From positions 1,736,001 through 1,800,000 of the forward strand of contig NZ_JACCBI010000001.1 in NCBI RefSeq assembly GCF_013407835.1: a stretch of 64,000 nt of DNA, read 5' to 3'. Source of the DNA: Agromyces atrinae (lineage in GTDB: Bacteria; Actinomycetota; Actinomycetes; Actinomycetales; Microbacteriaceae). The notes below the pieces were generated by a model that made no database searches, had not been told where the DNA came from, and saw only the letters and a list, made by a program, of their open reading frames with translations. The position numbers and the translations under genes are program-made. Shown here one piece after another: positions 25,068 to 36,326 of this stretch (positions are counted from its first letter, which is position 1; each line of letters starts with the position of its first letter).

Positions 25068-27692
25068 CTACGCGGCGAGTGCCCCGAACTGCGCACCGCT
25101 CGCGAACCGGCCAGCGCGCGCGACACGAACCGAGATCGCTCCCTCGTGCGCGTCGACGGTGACCGCCTGACCGTCTCCGAGCTCACCGCTCACGACGAGT
25201 TCGGCGATGCGGTCATCCACCTCGCGCTGGATCACGCGACGCAGGGGCCGGGCGCCGTATTCGGGCTCGTATCCGATCTCCGCGATGAGGTCGACCGCGG
25301 CATCCGTCACCGAGAAGTCGATCTCTCGAGCGGCGAGCCGCGCCGACGTCGCACCGAGCAGCAGGCGCACGATCGACGAGAGCTGTGCCGTGTCGAGCTT
25401 CCTGAACAGCACGATCTCATCGATACGGTTCAGGAACTCCGGTCGCATCGCCTCGCGGAGCTTGCCCATGACGCGATCGCGCAGGTCCTTCTCCGACGCG
25501 AAACCTCCGGCGGCGGCATCCGCCTGCGCGACGAATCCGAGTGCACCCGAACGCGAAGCGAGGAATTCCGAACCGAGGTTCGACGTCATGACGATGACGG
25601 CGTTCCTGAAGTCGACGACGCGACCCTGGCCGTCGGTGAGGCGACCGTCGTCGAGCACCTGCAGCAGCAGGTTGAACACATCGGGGTGCGCCTTCTCGAT
25701 CTCATCGAACAGCACGATCGAGTACGGGTTGCGCCGCACGCGCTCGGTGAGCTGTCCGGCCTCGTCGTATCCGACGTATCCGGGAGGGGCACCGACGAGA
25801 CGCGACACGGTGTGCCGTTCGCCGAACTCGCTCATGTCGAAGCGGATCACGGCCGACTCGTCAGCGAAGAGCGACTCGGCGAGAGCCTTCGCGAGCTCGG
25901 TCTTGCCGACACCCGTCGGGCCGAGGAAGAGGAAGCTCCCGACCGGTCGACGCGCGTCGCCCATGCCGGTGCGGTTGCGACGCACGGCCTTCGCGACAGC
26001 GGCGACCGCGTCATCCTGCCCCACGACGCGGGCGTGCAGTTCGGCCTCGAGGTGTCCGAGACGTTCGCGCTCACCCTCGGTGAGACGGCTGACGGGGATG
26101 CCGGTGGCACGCGCGATCACCGCAGCGATCTGCGCCTCGTCGATGACGGCCTCCGGCGACGACGCCGCAGCGCGACCCGTGGCACTGGCCTCGTCGAGCT
26201 TCGCCTGCACTCCGGCGATCTCGTCGCGCAGCCGCGACGCCTCCTCGTAGTGCTCGGCCGAGACGGCCGCATTCTTGGCGCCCTCGAGCGAGGCGAGCTG
26301 CTCGATGAGCCCGCTCACGTCGACCTGACGCCCGAGGCGCAGGCGCAGTCGTGCCCCCGCCTGGTCGATGAGATCGATGGCCTTGTCGGGCAGCACGCGG
26401 TCGCCGAGGTACCGGGCCGAGAGTTCGACCGATGCACGAAGCGCCTCGTCGGTGTAGGTCACACCATGGTGCTCCTCGTATGCAGGACGCAGTCCGTGAA
26501 GGATCAGCACGGCGTCCTCGATCGACGGTTCGCCCACGCGCACGGGCTGGAAGCGACGCTCGAGCGCCGGGTCCTTCTCGATGCGGCGGTACTCCGCGAG
26601 CGTGGTCGCGCCGAGCAGGTGCAGCTCGCCTCGCGCGAGACGCGGCTTCAAGATGTTGCCGGCGTCCATTCCGCCATCGCCCGCTCCACCGGCACCGACG
26701 ACGGTGTGCACCTCGTCGATGAAGACGATGAGTTCGTCACGGTGCGCCGAGATCTCGTCCATCAGCTTCGTGAGTCGCTCCTCGAAGTCGCCGCGGTAAC
26801 GCGTGCCGGCGAGCATCGCGGGCAGGTCGAGCGAGACGACGCGCTTGTCGCGCAGTTGCTCGGGAACCTCGCCGTCGACGATCGCCGAAGCGAGCCCCTC
26901 GACGATCGCGGTCTTACCGACTCCCGCCTCGCCGACGAGCACGGGGTTGTTCTTCGTGCGTCGCGAGAGGATCTCGATGGCCTGCTCGATCTCGTCGGTG
27001 CGCCCGATGACGGGGTCGAGAGATCCGAGCGCGGCGAGCGCCGTGAGGTCGGTGCCGAACTGGTCGAGCATCGGGGTGTCCGAGGGCGCGGCGGCCTCAC
27101 CGTCATCCGTCGCCGTGAAGTTCTGCTCGTCGCCGACGCCGTCGCGAAGTCCCTGAGTGAGTGCCTCAGCCGTGACGCCGGCGCGCGCGAGCACCTGGCC
27201 CGCGGGGGCATCCTGACCGAGCACGAGCGCGAAGAAGAGGTGCTCGGGGTCGATGTACGTCGATCCCGACGAGCGCGCCACCTGGTACGCGTGGAAGAGC
27301 GCACGGCTCGCCGACGGGGTGATCGTCGCGGCCCGAGCGCGGGGGTCGCCGGCCTCGAAGCCCTCGGATGCCGCGGGCAGACGCGACTCGGCGGCCGTGA
27401 CGATGCGCTCGGGATCGACATCGATTCGTGCGATGGCCTGCGCCACCGTCTCGTCCTCGACGATCACGCGCACGATGTGCAGCGCATCGAGTTCGGTCTG
27501 ACCGCGCTCGAGCGCGAAGCGCCCGGCCTGCTGCAGGATGCTCTGCGTCCGCGCGGTGAGGAAGCGGCTCAGGTCGATGGATCGTGCCGCACGAGCACGC
27601 TCGCCGTCGAGGTAGCGCGCAAGGAAGTCGTCGAACGAGTTGCCGTCGTCGGGGCGGGAATCAGCGTTCTCGGGGGTGAAGTTCTCGGGCAC
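25068..27692 (-). CDS. Clp ATPase, ClpC-like, under HAIR control
   Basis: 874 residues from the GTG at 27692, which has AGGAGG 5 nt upstream. Class I Hsp100: a Clp_N region, AAA1 with Walker [11 protein letters not shown] (near 254-263), a short middle domain, then AAA2 with [10 protein letters not shown] and a C-terminal D2-small domain. The middle is a UVR-like coiled coil ([14 protein letters not shown]) rather than the long ClpB M-domain, and AAA2 carries SGALGF, an LGF tripeptide of the ClpP-docking kind. So it looks like ClpC, yet it carries the HAIR operator usual for actinobacterial clpB. It should unfold proteins during heat or folding stress. Confidence 0.88.
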   Translation of the reverse strand: MPENFTPENADSRPDDGNSFDDFLARYLDGERARAARSIDLSRFLTARTQSILQQAGRFALERGQTELDALHIVRVIVEDETVAQAIARIDVDPERIVTAAESRLPAASEGFEAGDPRARAATITPSASRALFHAYQVARSSGSTYIDPEHLFFALVLGQDAPAGQVLARAGVTAEALTQGLRDGVGDEQNFTATDDGEAAAPSDTPMLDQFGTDLTALAALGSLDPVIGRTDEIEQAIEILSRRTKNNPVLVGEAGVGKTAIVEGLASAIVDGEVPEQLRDKRVVSLDLPAMLAGTRYRGDFEERLTKLMDEISAHRDELIVFIDEVHTVVGAGGAGDGGMDAGNILKPRLARGELHLLGATTLAEYRRIEKDPALERRFQPVRVGEPSIEDAVLILHGLRPAYEEHHGVTYTDEALRASVELSARYLGDRVLPDKAIDLIDQAGARLRLRLGRQVDVSGLIEQLASLEGAKNAAVSAEHYEEASRLRDEIAGVQAKLDEASATGRAAASSPEAVIDEAQIAAVIARATGIPVSRLTEGERERLGHLEAELHARVVGQDDAVAAVAKAVRRNRTGMGDARRPVGSFLFLGPTGVGKTELAKALAESLFADESAVIRFDMSEFGERHTVSRLVGAPPGYVGYDEAGQLTERVRRNPYSIVLFDEIEKAHPDVFNLLLQVLDDGRLTDGQGRVVDFRNAVIVMTSNLGSEFLASRSGALGFVAQADAAAGGFASEKDLRDRVMGKLREAMRPEFLNRIDEIVLFRKLDTAQLSSIVRLLLGATSARLAAREIDFSVTDAAVDLIAEIGYEPEYGARPLRRVIQREVDDRIAELVVSGELGDGQAVTVDAHEGAISVRVARAGRFASGAQFGALAA

Positions 27693-27711
27693 GAAACCTC
27701 CTGGGTTGAAA

Positions 27712-27732
27712 CTTGAGTGCCTTACGCTCAAC
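27712..27732. promoter_or_regulatory. HAIR box (HspR operator)
   Basis: On the plus strand CTTGAGT-N7-GCTCAAC matches the HAIR consensus CTTGAGT-N7-ACTCAAG at 12 of 14 arm positions. It lies 19 bp before the Clp ATPase start. HspR, not encoded in this window, is expected to repress the gene until heat shock. Confidence 0.8.
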
Positions 27733-27845
27733 TTCAACGCGAGCGGGGCGAGGGTATTCCCGGCGTGCGTCGATTTCTTCCCGAGAGGTTGCTGTCATCT
27801 GCCGACATCCAGGAATTCATGCGCGCGAGCACCGTTGTCCCGAAC

Positions 27846-28487
27846 ATGACAACACTCGGAATCATCGGAGCAGGACACATCGGATCGAACGTCGCGCGGG
27901 CCGCGATCGCGGCGGGATATGACGTCGTCATCTCGAACTCGCGCGGACCGGAGACGCTCGGCGACCTCATCGGCGAACTGGGCGGGAAGGCGCGAGCCGC
28001 GACCGCCGAGGAAGCCGCAGCGGCGGGCGACGTCGTCCTCGTCGCCGTGCCCCTCAAGAACTACCGCGACGTTCCCGTCGCTCCCCTCGCCGGAAAGATC
28101 GTCGTCGACGCGAACAACTACTACTTCGAGCGCGACGGTCACATCGACGCCCTCGACCGCGGCGAGACGACGACATCGTCGCTCCTGCAGGCGCACCTGC
28201 CCGAGTCGAAGGTCGTCAAGGGCTTCAACCACATCGTCGCCGCGACGATCCCGACCGACGGCACTCCCGCGGGAACGCCCGACCGCCGCGCCCTCGCCAC
28301 GGCGAGCGACCACGCCGATGCGATCGAGTTCATCACCCGCTTCTACGACGAGCTCGGCTTCGACACCGTCAACATCGGTGCCCTCGAGGACTCGTGGCGC
28401 GTCGAGCGCGACCGCCCGGCCTACGTCGTGCGCCAGAACCGCGACGAGCTCGTCGCGAACCTCGCGAAGGCGAACCGCCTGCCGTAG
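27846..28487 (+). CDS. NADPH-dependent F420 reductase-like oxidoreductase
   Basis: 213 residues from the ATG at 27846. An N-terminal Rossmann fold, TTLGIIGAGHIGSNVARAAI, is followed by VVISNSRGPETL, where SNSR marks NADP(H) preference, and DVVLVAVPLKNYRDVP. The remainder (VVDANNYY, VKGFNHIVA) is typical of F420H2:NADP+ oxidoreductase-like proteins (FNO family). Many such proteins act on other substrates, so F420 use is not shown. It is divergent from the Clp gene and could be influenced by the HAIR box. Confidence 0.85.
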   Translation: MTTLGIIGAGHIGSNVARAAIAAGYDVVISNSRGPETLGDLIGELGGKARAATAEEAAAAGDVVLVAVPLKNYRDVPVAPLAGKIVVDANNYYFERDGHIDALDRGETTTSSLLQAHLPESKVVKGFNHIVAATIPTDGTPAGTPDRRALATASDHADAIEFITRFYDELGFDTVNIGALEDSWRVERDRPAYVVRQNRDELVANLAKANRLP

Positions 28488-28506
28488 TCGCGGTGCTCGG
28501 CGTCGC

Positions 28507-28980
28507 TCAGCGGCCGCCGAGGAATCGCGCGGCGACGGTGTCGTCGAGCGCCGCCTCGATTCGGGCGCGGTGCTCGGCGGCGACCGCCGACAGATCGGCG
28601 AGCGGATGCCACGCGAGATCGGTCATCTCGCCATCGGCCGGGTACGGGTCACCCTCGACCCATGCGCAGCGGAACGTCAGATCGAGGTAGTCGGCCTGGT
28701 CGCCGTTGGCGTAGGTGATCCGCGGCACGGTGCTGACCGAGGCGAGGCGCTCGACGCGAATCACGACGCCGGCCTCTTCGAGAGCCTCGCGACGCGCCGC
28801 GTCCGCCGGCTCTTCGCCGGGATCGACGATGCCCGTGATGGGCGTCAGCGCACCATTGTCGGAACGGCGGCCGAGCAGCACGTCGTCGCCCCGCAGGATG
28901 ACGGCGGTGACGCCGACGAGCGAGAGCGGAACGGTTCCCACGTGCCGACGGAGTTCGAGGATGAAGTCAGGGGTGGCCAT
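28507..28980 (-). CDS. Nudix hydrolase
   Basis: 157 residues. The Nudix box GIVDPGEEPADAARREALEE lies near residues 51-70 and fits GX5EX7REUXEEXGU. It should cleave a nucleoside diphosphate linked to another moiety with Mg2+; substrate unknown. It is convergent with the F420-type reductase, with only 19 bp between stops. Confidence 0.9.
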   Translation of the reverse strand: MATPDFILELRRHVGTVPLSLVGVTAVILRGDDVLLGRRSDNGALTPITGIVDPGEEPADAARREALEEAGVVIRVERLASVSTVPRITYANGDQADYLDLTFRCAWVEGDPYPADGEMTDLAWHPLADLSAVAAEHRARIEAALDDTVAARFLGGR

Positions 28981-29018
28981 GCCGCCACCCTAGCGAGACG
29001 CGCCTGATGAGACGACGG

Positions 29019-29052
29019 AAGCGCGCCCCGGGAATGCTCCCGGGGCGCGCTT
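29019..29052. terminator. Strong hairpin terminator
   Basis: Fifteen-nt perfect arms, AAGCGCGCCCCGGGA and its complement, around an ATGC tetraloop. It ends 22 bp beyond the stop of the surface-protein gene (minus strand) and lies on the upstream side of the Nudix gene. No T-run. Confidence 0.7.
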
Positions 29053-29074
29053 CGACGTTGGTGCTGCGTGTGCG

Positions 29075-30472
<1,398 letters not shown>

Positions 30473-30621
30473 CGTGGTGTGGTCTCCCCATGGTCGCGGC
30501 TCACACCCCGAACGGGGGTAAGCACTCGGCTTCACGATGCTATGAAGCGGACCGCCGCCTCCGGTATCCGTGGTTCCACGGGTATCTCGACGCGGGGCAC
30601 GACGAGTGGCACAGTGGCGTG

Positions 30622-31191
30622 ATGGCGATCGACATTCGGCCGGCGACGGTGTTCGCCCATGTCGCGACGATGGTGGGGCCGAAGCGTCCCGATGCGAACG
30701 TGTGCTGGTGCCTCAGCTACCGCATCCCGTCGGCCGACAACCGCGAGCTCGTCGGCCCCGCGCGCGGCGATCGCGTGCGCGCACTGTGCCGCCAGACGGT
30801 ACCGCCCGGTGTGCTGGCCTACGACGGCGACGAGGTCGTCGGGTGGGCGGCCGTCCATCCGCGCTCCGACACGAGCTTCGCGCGCAACCGCAAGATCCCC
30901 GTCATCGACGACCTCGACGTCTGGTCGTTGTGGTGCGTGCGCGTGCGCCCCGGGCACCGCGGCTCGGGAATCTCGCATCGACTCGTCGAGGGAGCCGTCG
31001 CGTTCGCGCGCGATCACGGAGCACCGGCCGTCGAGGCCTACCCGGTCGACAACCGCGGCGCGAAGGTCGACCTCACGATGGCGTACGTGGGAACGCGGAA
31101 CCTCTTCGAGAAGGCGGGATTCACACACGCCGCCGACACCGACTCGGTGCTGAACGGCTTCCCCCGCGTGCTCATGCGCCTCGCCCTCTGA
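30622..31191 (+). CDS. GNAT-family N-acetyltransferase
   Basis: 189 residues from the ATG at 30622; the frame is open further upstream but nothing there looks coding. The acetyl-CoA-binding motif A is VWSLWCVRVRPGHRGSGISH with the R-x-x-G-x-G/S pattern, followed by RLVEGAVAFARDHGAPAVEA. LFEKAGFTHAADT completes the fold. Acceptor substrate unknown. Confidence 0.83.
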   Translation: MAIDIRPATVFAHVATMVGPKRPDANVCWCLSYRIPSADNRELVGPARGDRVRALCRQTVPPGVLAYDGDEVVGWAAVHPRSDTSFARNRKIPVIDDLDVWSLWCVRVRPGHRGSGISHRLVEGAVAFARDHGAPAVEAYPVDNRGAKVDLTMAYVGTRNLFEKAGFTHAADTDSVLNGFPRVLMRLAL

Positions 31192-31287
31192 CCTCCGCAG
31201 GCCTCCGACGGTTTACTCCGCTCGGCCGCAGGCCGAAGATGGGGAGAGCGGCGCTCTCGTCCGCAGGCGCCCGCACCGGGAGATCTC

Positions 31288-31896
31288 ATGGGAATCATCG
31301 CTGCTGACCTGTTCCTCACCCTCGACGGCGTGTACCAGGCGCCGGGCGGGATCGACGAAGACCCGAGCGGAGGCTTCGAGCACGGCGGCTGGCAGGCCGG
31401 GTTCCCGGGTCAGGATGCGGGCGAGACGATCCTCGCCAACATCGCGAAGATCGACGCGCTGCTGCTCGGCCGGAAGACCTACGACATCTTCGCGTCGTAC
31501 TGGCCCGGTCACGGCGACTCCGACCCCATCGCGGAGCGCTTCAACCGCATCCCCAAGTTCGTCGTCTCGCGAGAGCTCGTCGACCCGACCTGGGCGGGCA
31601 CGACGGTGCTGCGGGATGCCGCGTCAGCGGGGCGTCTTCGCGACGACTTCAACGAGGTGCACCTCATCGGTAGCGGCGACCTGCTGAACTCGCTCCTCGA
31701 AGCAGACGTCGTCGACCGGCTGAACCTCTGGCTCCACCCGCTCACGCTCGGCAGCGGGAAGCGGCTCTTCGGCACGGGCACCCTCCCCGCCGCATTCCGA
31801 CTGACCGAGCCGCCCCGCGGCTTCGAGGGCGGATCGGTATCGCTCGTCTACGAACGCGCGGGAGACGTCGTGACGGGCAACATCGACGACATCTGA
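31288..31896 (+). CDS. Dihydrofolate reductase / RibD C-terminal family protein
   Basis: 202 residues, with GGGAGA before the start. The RibD_C fold is visible: AADLFLTLDGVYQAPGG at the start, DALLLGRKTYDIFASYWP, KFVVSREL, and VHLIGSGDLLNSLLEADVVD with LWLHPLTLGSGKRLF. It probably uses NADPH to reduce a pterin-like or unrelated substrate. The small DUF1905 gene follows 9 bp downstream. Confidence 0.87.
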   Translation: MGIIAADLFLTLDGVYQAPGGIDEDPSGGFEHGGWQAGFPGQDAGETILANIAKIDALLLGRKTYDIFASYWPGHGDSDPIAERFNRIPKFVVSRELVDPTWAGTTVLRDAASAGRLRDDFNEVHLIGSGDLLNSLLEADVVDRLNLWLHPLTLGSGKRLFGTGTLPAAFRLTEPPRGFEGGSVSLVYERAGDVVTGNIDDI

Positions 31897-31905
31897 GCCT
31901 CACCC

Positions 31906-32193
31906 ATGGATCTCGAGTTCACCGGTCCCGTCTGGTACTGGCGCGGGCCGGCGCCCTTCCACTTCGTCACCGTTCCGGTCGACGAGGCCGACTCGATCGG
32001 CGAGGTCGCGGCCCACGTCACCTACGGCTGGGGCATGGTGCCGGTGACGGTCACCATCGGCGTGACGTCGTGGTCGACATCCCTCTGGCCGAAGGATGAC
32101 GGTTACATCGTTCCCCTCAAGGCCGACGTGCGTCGCGCCGAGAGCATCGAGCTCGACGACGTCGTCACGGTGCGCCTCGGTATCGGGGTGTGA
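31906..32193 (+). CDS. DUF1905 domain protein
   Basis: 95 residues. The pattern FTGPVWYWRGPAPFHFVTVP, GWGMVPVTVTIG and SLWPKDDGYIVPLKADVR is that of DUF1905. Its molecular role is unknown, though it is often fused or adjacent to small YdeI-like proteins. It is likely co-transcribed with the RibD-like gene upstream. Confidence 0.85.
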   Translation: MDLEFTGPVWYWRGPAPFHFVTVPVDEADSIGEVAAHVTYGWGMVPVTVTIGVTSWSTSLWPKDDGYIVPLKADVRRAESIELDDVVTVRLGIGV

Positions 32194-32253
32194 GCTGCGC
32201 CGGCGACGACCCGGTCAGATGGCTCTCGCTGCACGGCGCGGCCTCACTCGCGG

Positions 32254-33651
32254 TCAGCCACCGGCGGAGTCCGCAGTCAGCGCGATGAGTGCGATGCCGC
32301 CGCACAGCCCGAGTGCGAGCACGGCGATCGATGCCCACCGTGCGAAGGTCGCCACCCTCGCGCCACGCAACACCTGAGCGCCCCGGTGTGAGTGCACGAT
32401 CCGCACACGCGCGGCCTCCGCGAGCGCGAGGCCGACCGGTGGGATGACGCAGAAGATGCAGGCGACGACGGCGAGGGCGCTGAGCGGAACGGGGGGCTCG
32501 TCCGGCTGCCGCGCCGCCTCGGCGACCCGGCGCGCGAGCGCCCGCGCGAGATGACGAGCAACGATCTCGCGGAGCACCCCTCGGCCGCGGATCGAGGCAG
32601 TAACGCCGAGATATCGTGACGCGAGCACCGAGGGCACGGTGATCGAGACGACGACCCACGTCAGAAGCATCGCCGCACCGAACGGCGAGCCGTAGACCAC
32701 CGCGGCGTCCCACACGACGATGTACACGAGGATGACGACGGGCACGCTGATCAGAGTGATCACGACGCACACGATCACGAGCGTCACCCAGTCGCCCTGC
32801 ACAGAGAGCTGGTACGAGTACGTAGCGACGGCGACGACCACAGCACCTGCGGCGAGACTGATGAGCACCGCCGCGGCCCGAGCACCCAGACCCTCCCACG
32901 AATCGATCACGATCGGGGGAATGAGTCCCGCCAGCACCGATGCGATCACGAGAGTCGACCACTGCCGGGTCTTCGCCCTCCCGCTGGGTCGCCGTGTGCC
33001 CGTTGTCACCGAGAGAAGGGGACGAGCGGCCGCCTCTCGACGTCGGAGACGCCACTCGCGGACGAGGTCGCGACCCTTGCGCAACTCATCGCCCGCCACG
33101 GCTGCATCGGAAGCGACGAGCGCGACGAGGACTCCTCCGATGAGCGGCCCGAACAGTCGAAGGACGTCGATCGACGTCGGCCCGGTCACGTTCTGGACGG
33201 ACTGATACAGCCCGAGCGCGAGAGTCGCGATGGCGAGCGCATCGGCGACCTGCGCGAGGGCATACCGGCGGGCCGCGCCAGAGACATCGCGGGACCTGTC
33301 ACCGGAGACCTCTGCACGCACCGCGACCTGCAGAGCGATGGCGATCGTCACCGAAACACCGAGAGTCGCGAGGAAGACCTCGGCGGGCAGCGGGGGAAGA
33401 AGGATGCGGATCGGGCTGGTACCGGTGTTCGTCAGCGCAGCGATTTCACGGAGGAGGAACACTGCCCCGACAGCGACGGTGGCCACGATCGACGCTCGAA
33501 GGAGAGTCATTCGCATCCCCCGCCAGTAGTCGTCGTGCTTCCCGACGAAGACCTCAGCGTCGTCATGCGGCTCGCCGGTCTCGACCGGCTTGCGACGCCA
33601 CCCCCAACTCAGCTCGATGCTCTTTCGCGACTCGACGGATTCAGACACCAT
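32254..33651 (-). CDS. Multi-pass membrane protein of unknown function
   Basis: 465 residues. After about 50 cytoplasmic residues come membrane segments such as ASIVATVAVGAVFLLREIAA, VFLATLGVSVTIAIALQVAV and VLISLAAGAVVVAVATYSYQ, roughly nine in all. Charged cytoplasmic stretches separate groups of helices. I recognise no family. It is monocistronic and has no informative neighbours. An internal start (MRMTLLRAS) is possible. Confidence 0.6.
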   Translation of the reverse strand: MVSESVESRKSIELSWGWRRKPVETGEPHDDAEVFVGKHDDYWRGMRMTLLRASIVATVAVGAVFLLREIAALTNTGTSPIRILLPPLPAEVFLATLGVSVTIAIALQVAVRAEVSGDRSRDVSGAARRYALAQVADALAIATLALGLYQSVQNVTGPTSIDVLRLFGPLIGGVLVALVASDAAVAGDELRKGRDLVREWRLRRREAAARPLLSVTTGTRRPSGRAKTRQWSTLVIASVLAGLIPPIVIDSWEGLGARAAAVLISLAAGAVVVAVATYSYQLSVQGDWVTLVIVCVVITLISVPVVILVYIVVWDAAVVYGSPFGAAMLLTWVVVSITVPSVLASRYLGVTASIRGRGVLREIVARHLARALARRVAEAARQPDEPPVPLSALAVVACIFCVIPPVGLALAEAARVRIVHSHRGAQVLRGARVATFARWASIAVLALGLCGGIALIALTADSAGG

Positions 33652-33714
33652 CCGATTCTGCGATGAACATGTTCACGCCGGTGGGTTCTCCACAGGGCAG
33701 TTCTGAGGTGCGCG

Positions 33715-35064
33715 CTACTCGCCGAGCACCTCACGCACGACGCGGTCGAGCGCCGAGACCGTGAGGTCGATGGAGTCGAGGTCGATGCGTTCGTTGTGAC
33801 CGTGGAAGAGCCGGCGGAAGCGTCCGTAGTCCCACCGTTCGCTCAGGACGCCGAAGCCGTAGGCGGGCACGCCTCGCCGCCGGAAGAAGCGCCCGTCGGT
33901 TCCGCCGACGCCGAGCATGGGCAGCAGTTCGGCCGTGGGGTACGCGCGACGCACGGCCGAGCGCAGCGCCTCGACGACCGGGGTGTCGAGGGGCGATACG
34001 GTCGACGCCCCGTACAGGTCTCCCTCGATCGTGATGTCGTCCATGAGATCGCCGAGCGCCTCGCGCAGGTACCCTTCGACGTCGTCGGCCGACACATCGG
34101 GGAGGATCCGGATGTCGAGATCGATGCTCGCCTCCCCCGGGATGACGTTGCCCTTCTCCCCCGCCCGCACGATGTTCGGAGAGATCGTCGTGTGCGTCGA
34201 CGCGTGGGCGAATCCGGCGAGCGCGCCGGTCGACCCGAGCGCGTCGTAGAAGCGATCGGGATCGGTGAGCGCCGCACTCGTCTCGGTGTCGTAGGCGAGG
34301 GCGTCGACATAGGCGCGCCACTCGGGCGAGATGACGGTCGTGCCCCGGAATCGCGCGATGCGCGTCACCGCCTCGGCCGCGATGACTCCCGCGTTCCGCG
34401 CACCCCACGGCGCCGACCCGTGACCGGGCGTGCCGCGCACGAGCAGCCGACGTGTGGCGATGCCCTTCTCGCCGACCATGACGGTGAGAGACGGCTGCGG
34501 CCCGGCGTGCGCTCCGCCCGATTCGGTCAGCACGTAGTCGGCGTCGATGAGGTCGGGTCGATTCTCGGTCAGCCACTGCACACCGAATCGACTGCCGTTC
34601 TCCTCGTCGGCGACGGCGGCGAAGACGAGGTCGCCGCGCGGCCGGAAGCGCGCCGCCCCGGGAACCCCCTCGGCGAGCGCGCGCGTCACGACGGCGTACG
34701 ACGCCGTGAGGTTCAGCATGTCGATGGCCCCGCGACCCCACAGCTCACCGTCGATGATCTCGGCCGCGAACGGGTCGTGCTCCCAGCCCGCCTCCTCGAC
34801 GGGTACGACGTCCGTGTGCCCCACGAGGGCGAGGGTCGGAGCCGAACGGTCGCTGCCCTCGATGCGCACGATGAGCGACGCCCGCCCGGGATGGGGCTCG
34901 ACGACGATTCCCTCGAGCCCCGAACCCGCGAAGAACTGCTGCAGGGTGCGCACGGTGCGGATCTCGTGGCCGGAATCGGGCGTGCCGTCGTTCACGCACC
35001 GGTTGCGAATGAGCTGCTGCAGCAGCTCGGTCGTCTGCTGGGCGAGGGTTCCGCGGTGGGGCAT
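33715..35064 (-). CDS. M20-family metallopeptidase (dipeptidase/deacylase-like)
   Basis: 449 residues from the ATG at 35064, with GGAG upstream; ten extra codons to 35094 lack a binding site. Di-zinc M20 signature: LALVGHTDVVPV near residue 78, WGRGAIDMLN, then FAAVADEENGSRFGVQWLTE with the catalytic glutamates. The dimerisation domain contains GTPGHGSAPW. It should hydrolyse a small peptide or N-acyl amino acid. It is divergent from the monooxygenase pair. Confidence 0.9.
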   Translation of the reverse strand: MPHRGTLAQQTTELLQQLIRNRCVNDGTPDSGHEIRTVRTLQQFFAGSGLEGIVVEPHPGRASLIVRIEGSDRSAPTLALVGHTDVVPVEEAGWEHDPFAAEIIDGELWGRGAIDMLNLTASYAVVTRALAEGVPGAARFRPRGDLVFAAVADEENGSRFGVQWLTENRPDLIDADYVLTESGGAHAGPQPSLTVMVGEKGIATRRLLVRGTPGHGSAPWGARNAGVIAAEAVTRIARFRGTTVISPEWRAYVDALAYDTETSAALTDPDRFYDALGSTGALAGFAHASTHTTISPNIVRAGEKGNVIPGEASIDLDIRILPDVSADDVEGYLREALGDLMDDITIEGDLYGASTVSPLDTPVVEALRSAVRRAYPTAELLPMLGVGGTDGRFFRRRGVPAYGFGVLSERWDYGRFRRLFHGHNERIDLDSIDLTVSALDRVVREVLGE

Positions 35065-35244
35065 GAGTCCATTCTCCGTGTCCGTCTCCTTCATGCTGCG
35101 TCACATTCGGCGTCGCGACCGCCGCGTGAGACGCCCCGCGACGTTCTGTGACGCCTGTTGTCTGCCAGGCCCCGCGAGAGGTCGGCGCCTGATTGGCTTC
35201 CGACACGCGCTCGCCGTCGGAGCGGGCGCGAGGAGGAGGACATC

Positions 35245-36318
35245 GTGACCGAACGCTCACTGATCATCGCCGTCGAACTCGACGGGGACGGCGCGCATCC
35301 CGCGAGTCACGCGGCGACCCGATCAGCGGATGACGCCCTGAGCGCACGACGCCTCCGCGATGTCGTCACCACGGCGGAACGTTTCGGCTTCACGGCGGCG
35401 ACGTTCGACGGGTCGGCGCACGCTCCCCGCTCGAACGGCACTCCTGCGCGACTCGATCCCGTGCAGCGTGCGGCGTTCACCGCTCCGCTCACGACGTCGA
35501 TCGGGCTCGTGCCCGTCGTCGACACGCTCTACACCGAGCCGTTCCACATCTCGACGCAGATCGCGAGCCTCGACTTCGCCTCCCTCGGCCGAGCGGGCTG
35601 GATCGCCGTCGCCGAAGACGACAGGGCGAGCGCGACCGTCGGGCGTGAACCCGTCGAGACCGCGGCACGCCGTCAGGAGGCGAGCGACTCGATCGACATC
35701 GGCCGGCGCCTCTGGGATTCGTGGGAGGACGACGCCGTCATCCGCGACGTGCCGACGGGGCGGTACCTCGACCGGTCGAAGGTCCACCACATCGACTTCG
35801 AGGGCCACTCCGCGAGCGTGATCGGTCCGTCGATCATCCCCCGGCCCCCGCAGGGCAACCCCGTCGTGTTCGCCGACCCGGCGATCGCCGACGCCCAGCT
35901 CATCGACGTCGCGCTCGTCTCGGCATCGACGGAGACGGAGCTCGGCCATGCGGTCGCCGCGACCCGCACCGCCGGGATCGCACGCGTGATCGTCGAGCTC
36001 GAGGTCGTGCTCGATGCCGCGGGCGAGAGCGCTCAACACCGCCTCGCCGCTCTCGACGCACGTCAGCCGTGGGACGAGTCGGCACGCCTCCGCTACATCG
36101 GCGACGCCGCGGGTCTCATCGACCTCGTCCTCCGTCTCGCCGCGACGGTCGACGGGGTACGCCTGCACCCCGCGGTCGTCGACGTCGACCTCGAGGAGCT
36201 CGGCCGTCTCGTCCTTCCCGAGCTCGTCGCACGGGGCGTCTTCACTCCCCCGCGACCGGGTGCGAGCCTGCGTTCGAGCCTCGACCTGCCCGTTCCCGCC
36301 AACCGCTACGTCGCCTAG
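35245..36318 (+). CDS. Luciferase-like (LLM class) flavin monooxygenase
   Basis: 357 residues from the GTG at 35245, directly after AGGAGGAGG. The bacterial-luciferase-like barrel shows LRDVVTTAERFGFTAATFDG, SIGLVPVVDTLYTEPFHIST and ASLDFASLGRAGWIA, with NPVVFADPAIADAQLIDVAL later. It probably uses reduced FMN from a separate reductase. It is followed 8 bp later by a second LLM protein, and then by an MFS exporter. Confidence 0.85.
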   Translation: MTERSLIIAVELDGDGAHPASHAATRSADDALSARRLRDVVTTAERFGFTAATFDGSAHAPRSNGTPARLDPVQRAAFTAPLTTSIGLVPVVDTLYTEPFHISTQIASLDFASLGRAGWIAVAEDDRASATVGREPVETAARRQEASDSIDIGRRLWDSWEDDAVIRDVPTGRYLDRSKVHHIDFEGHSASVIGPSIIPRPPQGNPVVFADPAIADAQLIDVALVSASTETELGHAVAATRTAGIARVIVELEVVLDAAGESAQHRLAALDARQPWDESARLRYIGDAAGLIDLVLRLAATVDGVRLHPAVVDVDLEELGRLVLPELVARGVFTPPRPGASLRSSLDLPVPANRYVA

Positions 36319-36326
36319 GAGCACCG

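Noticed and set aside
24954..27716. Open frame of about 920 codons opposite the Clp ATPase
   Set aside because: It is the shadow of a highly conserved AAA+ gene and has no recognisable domain.
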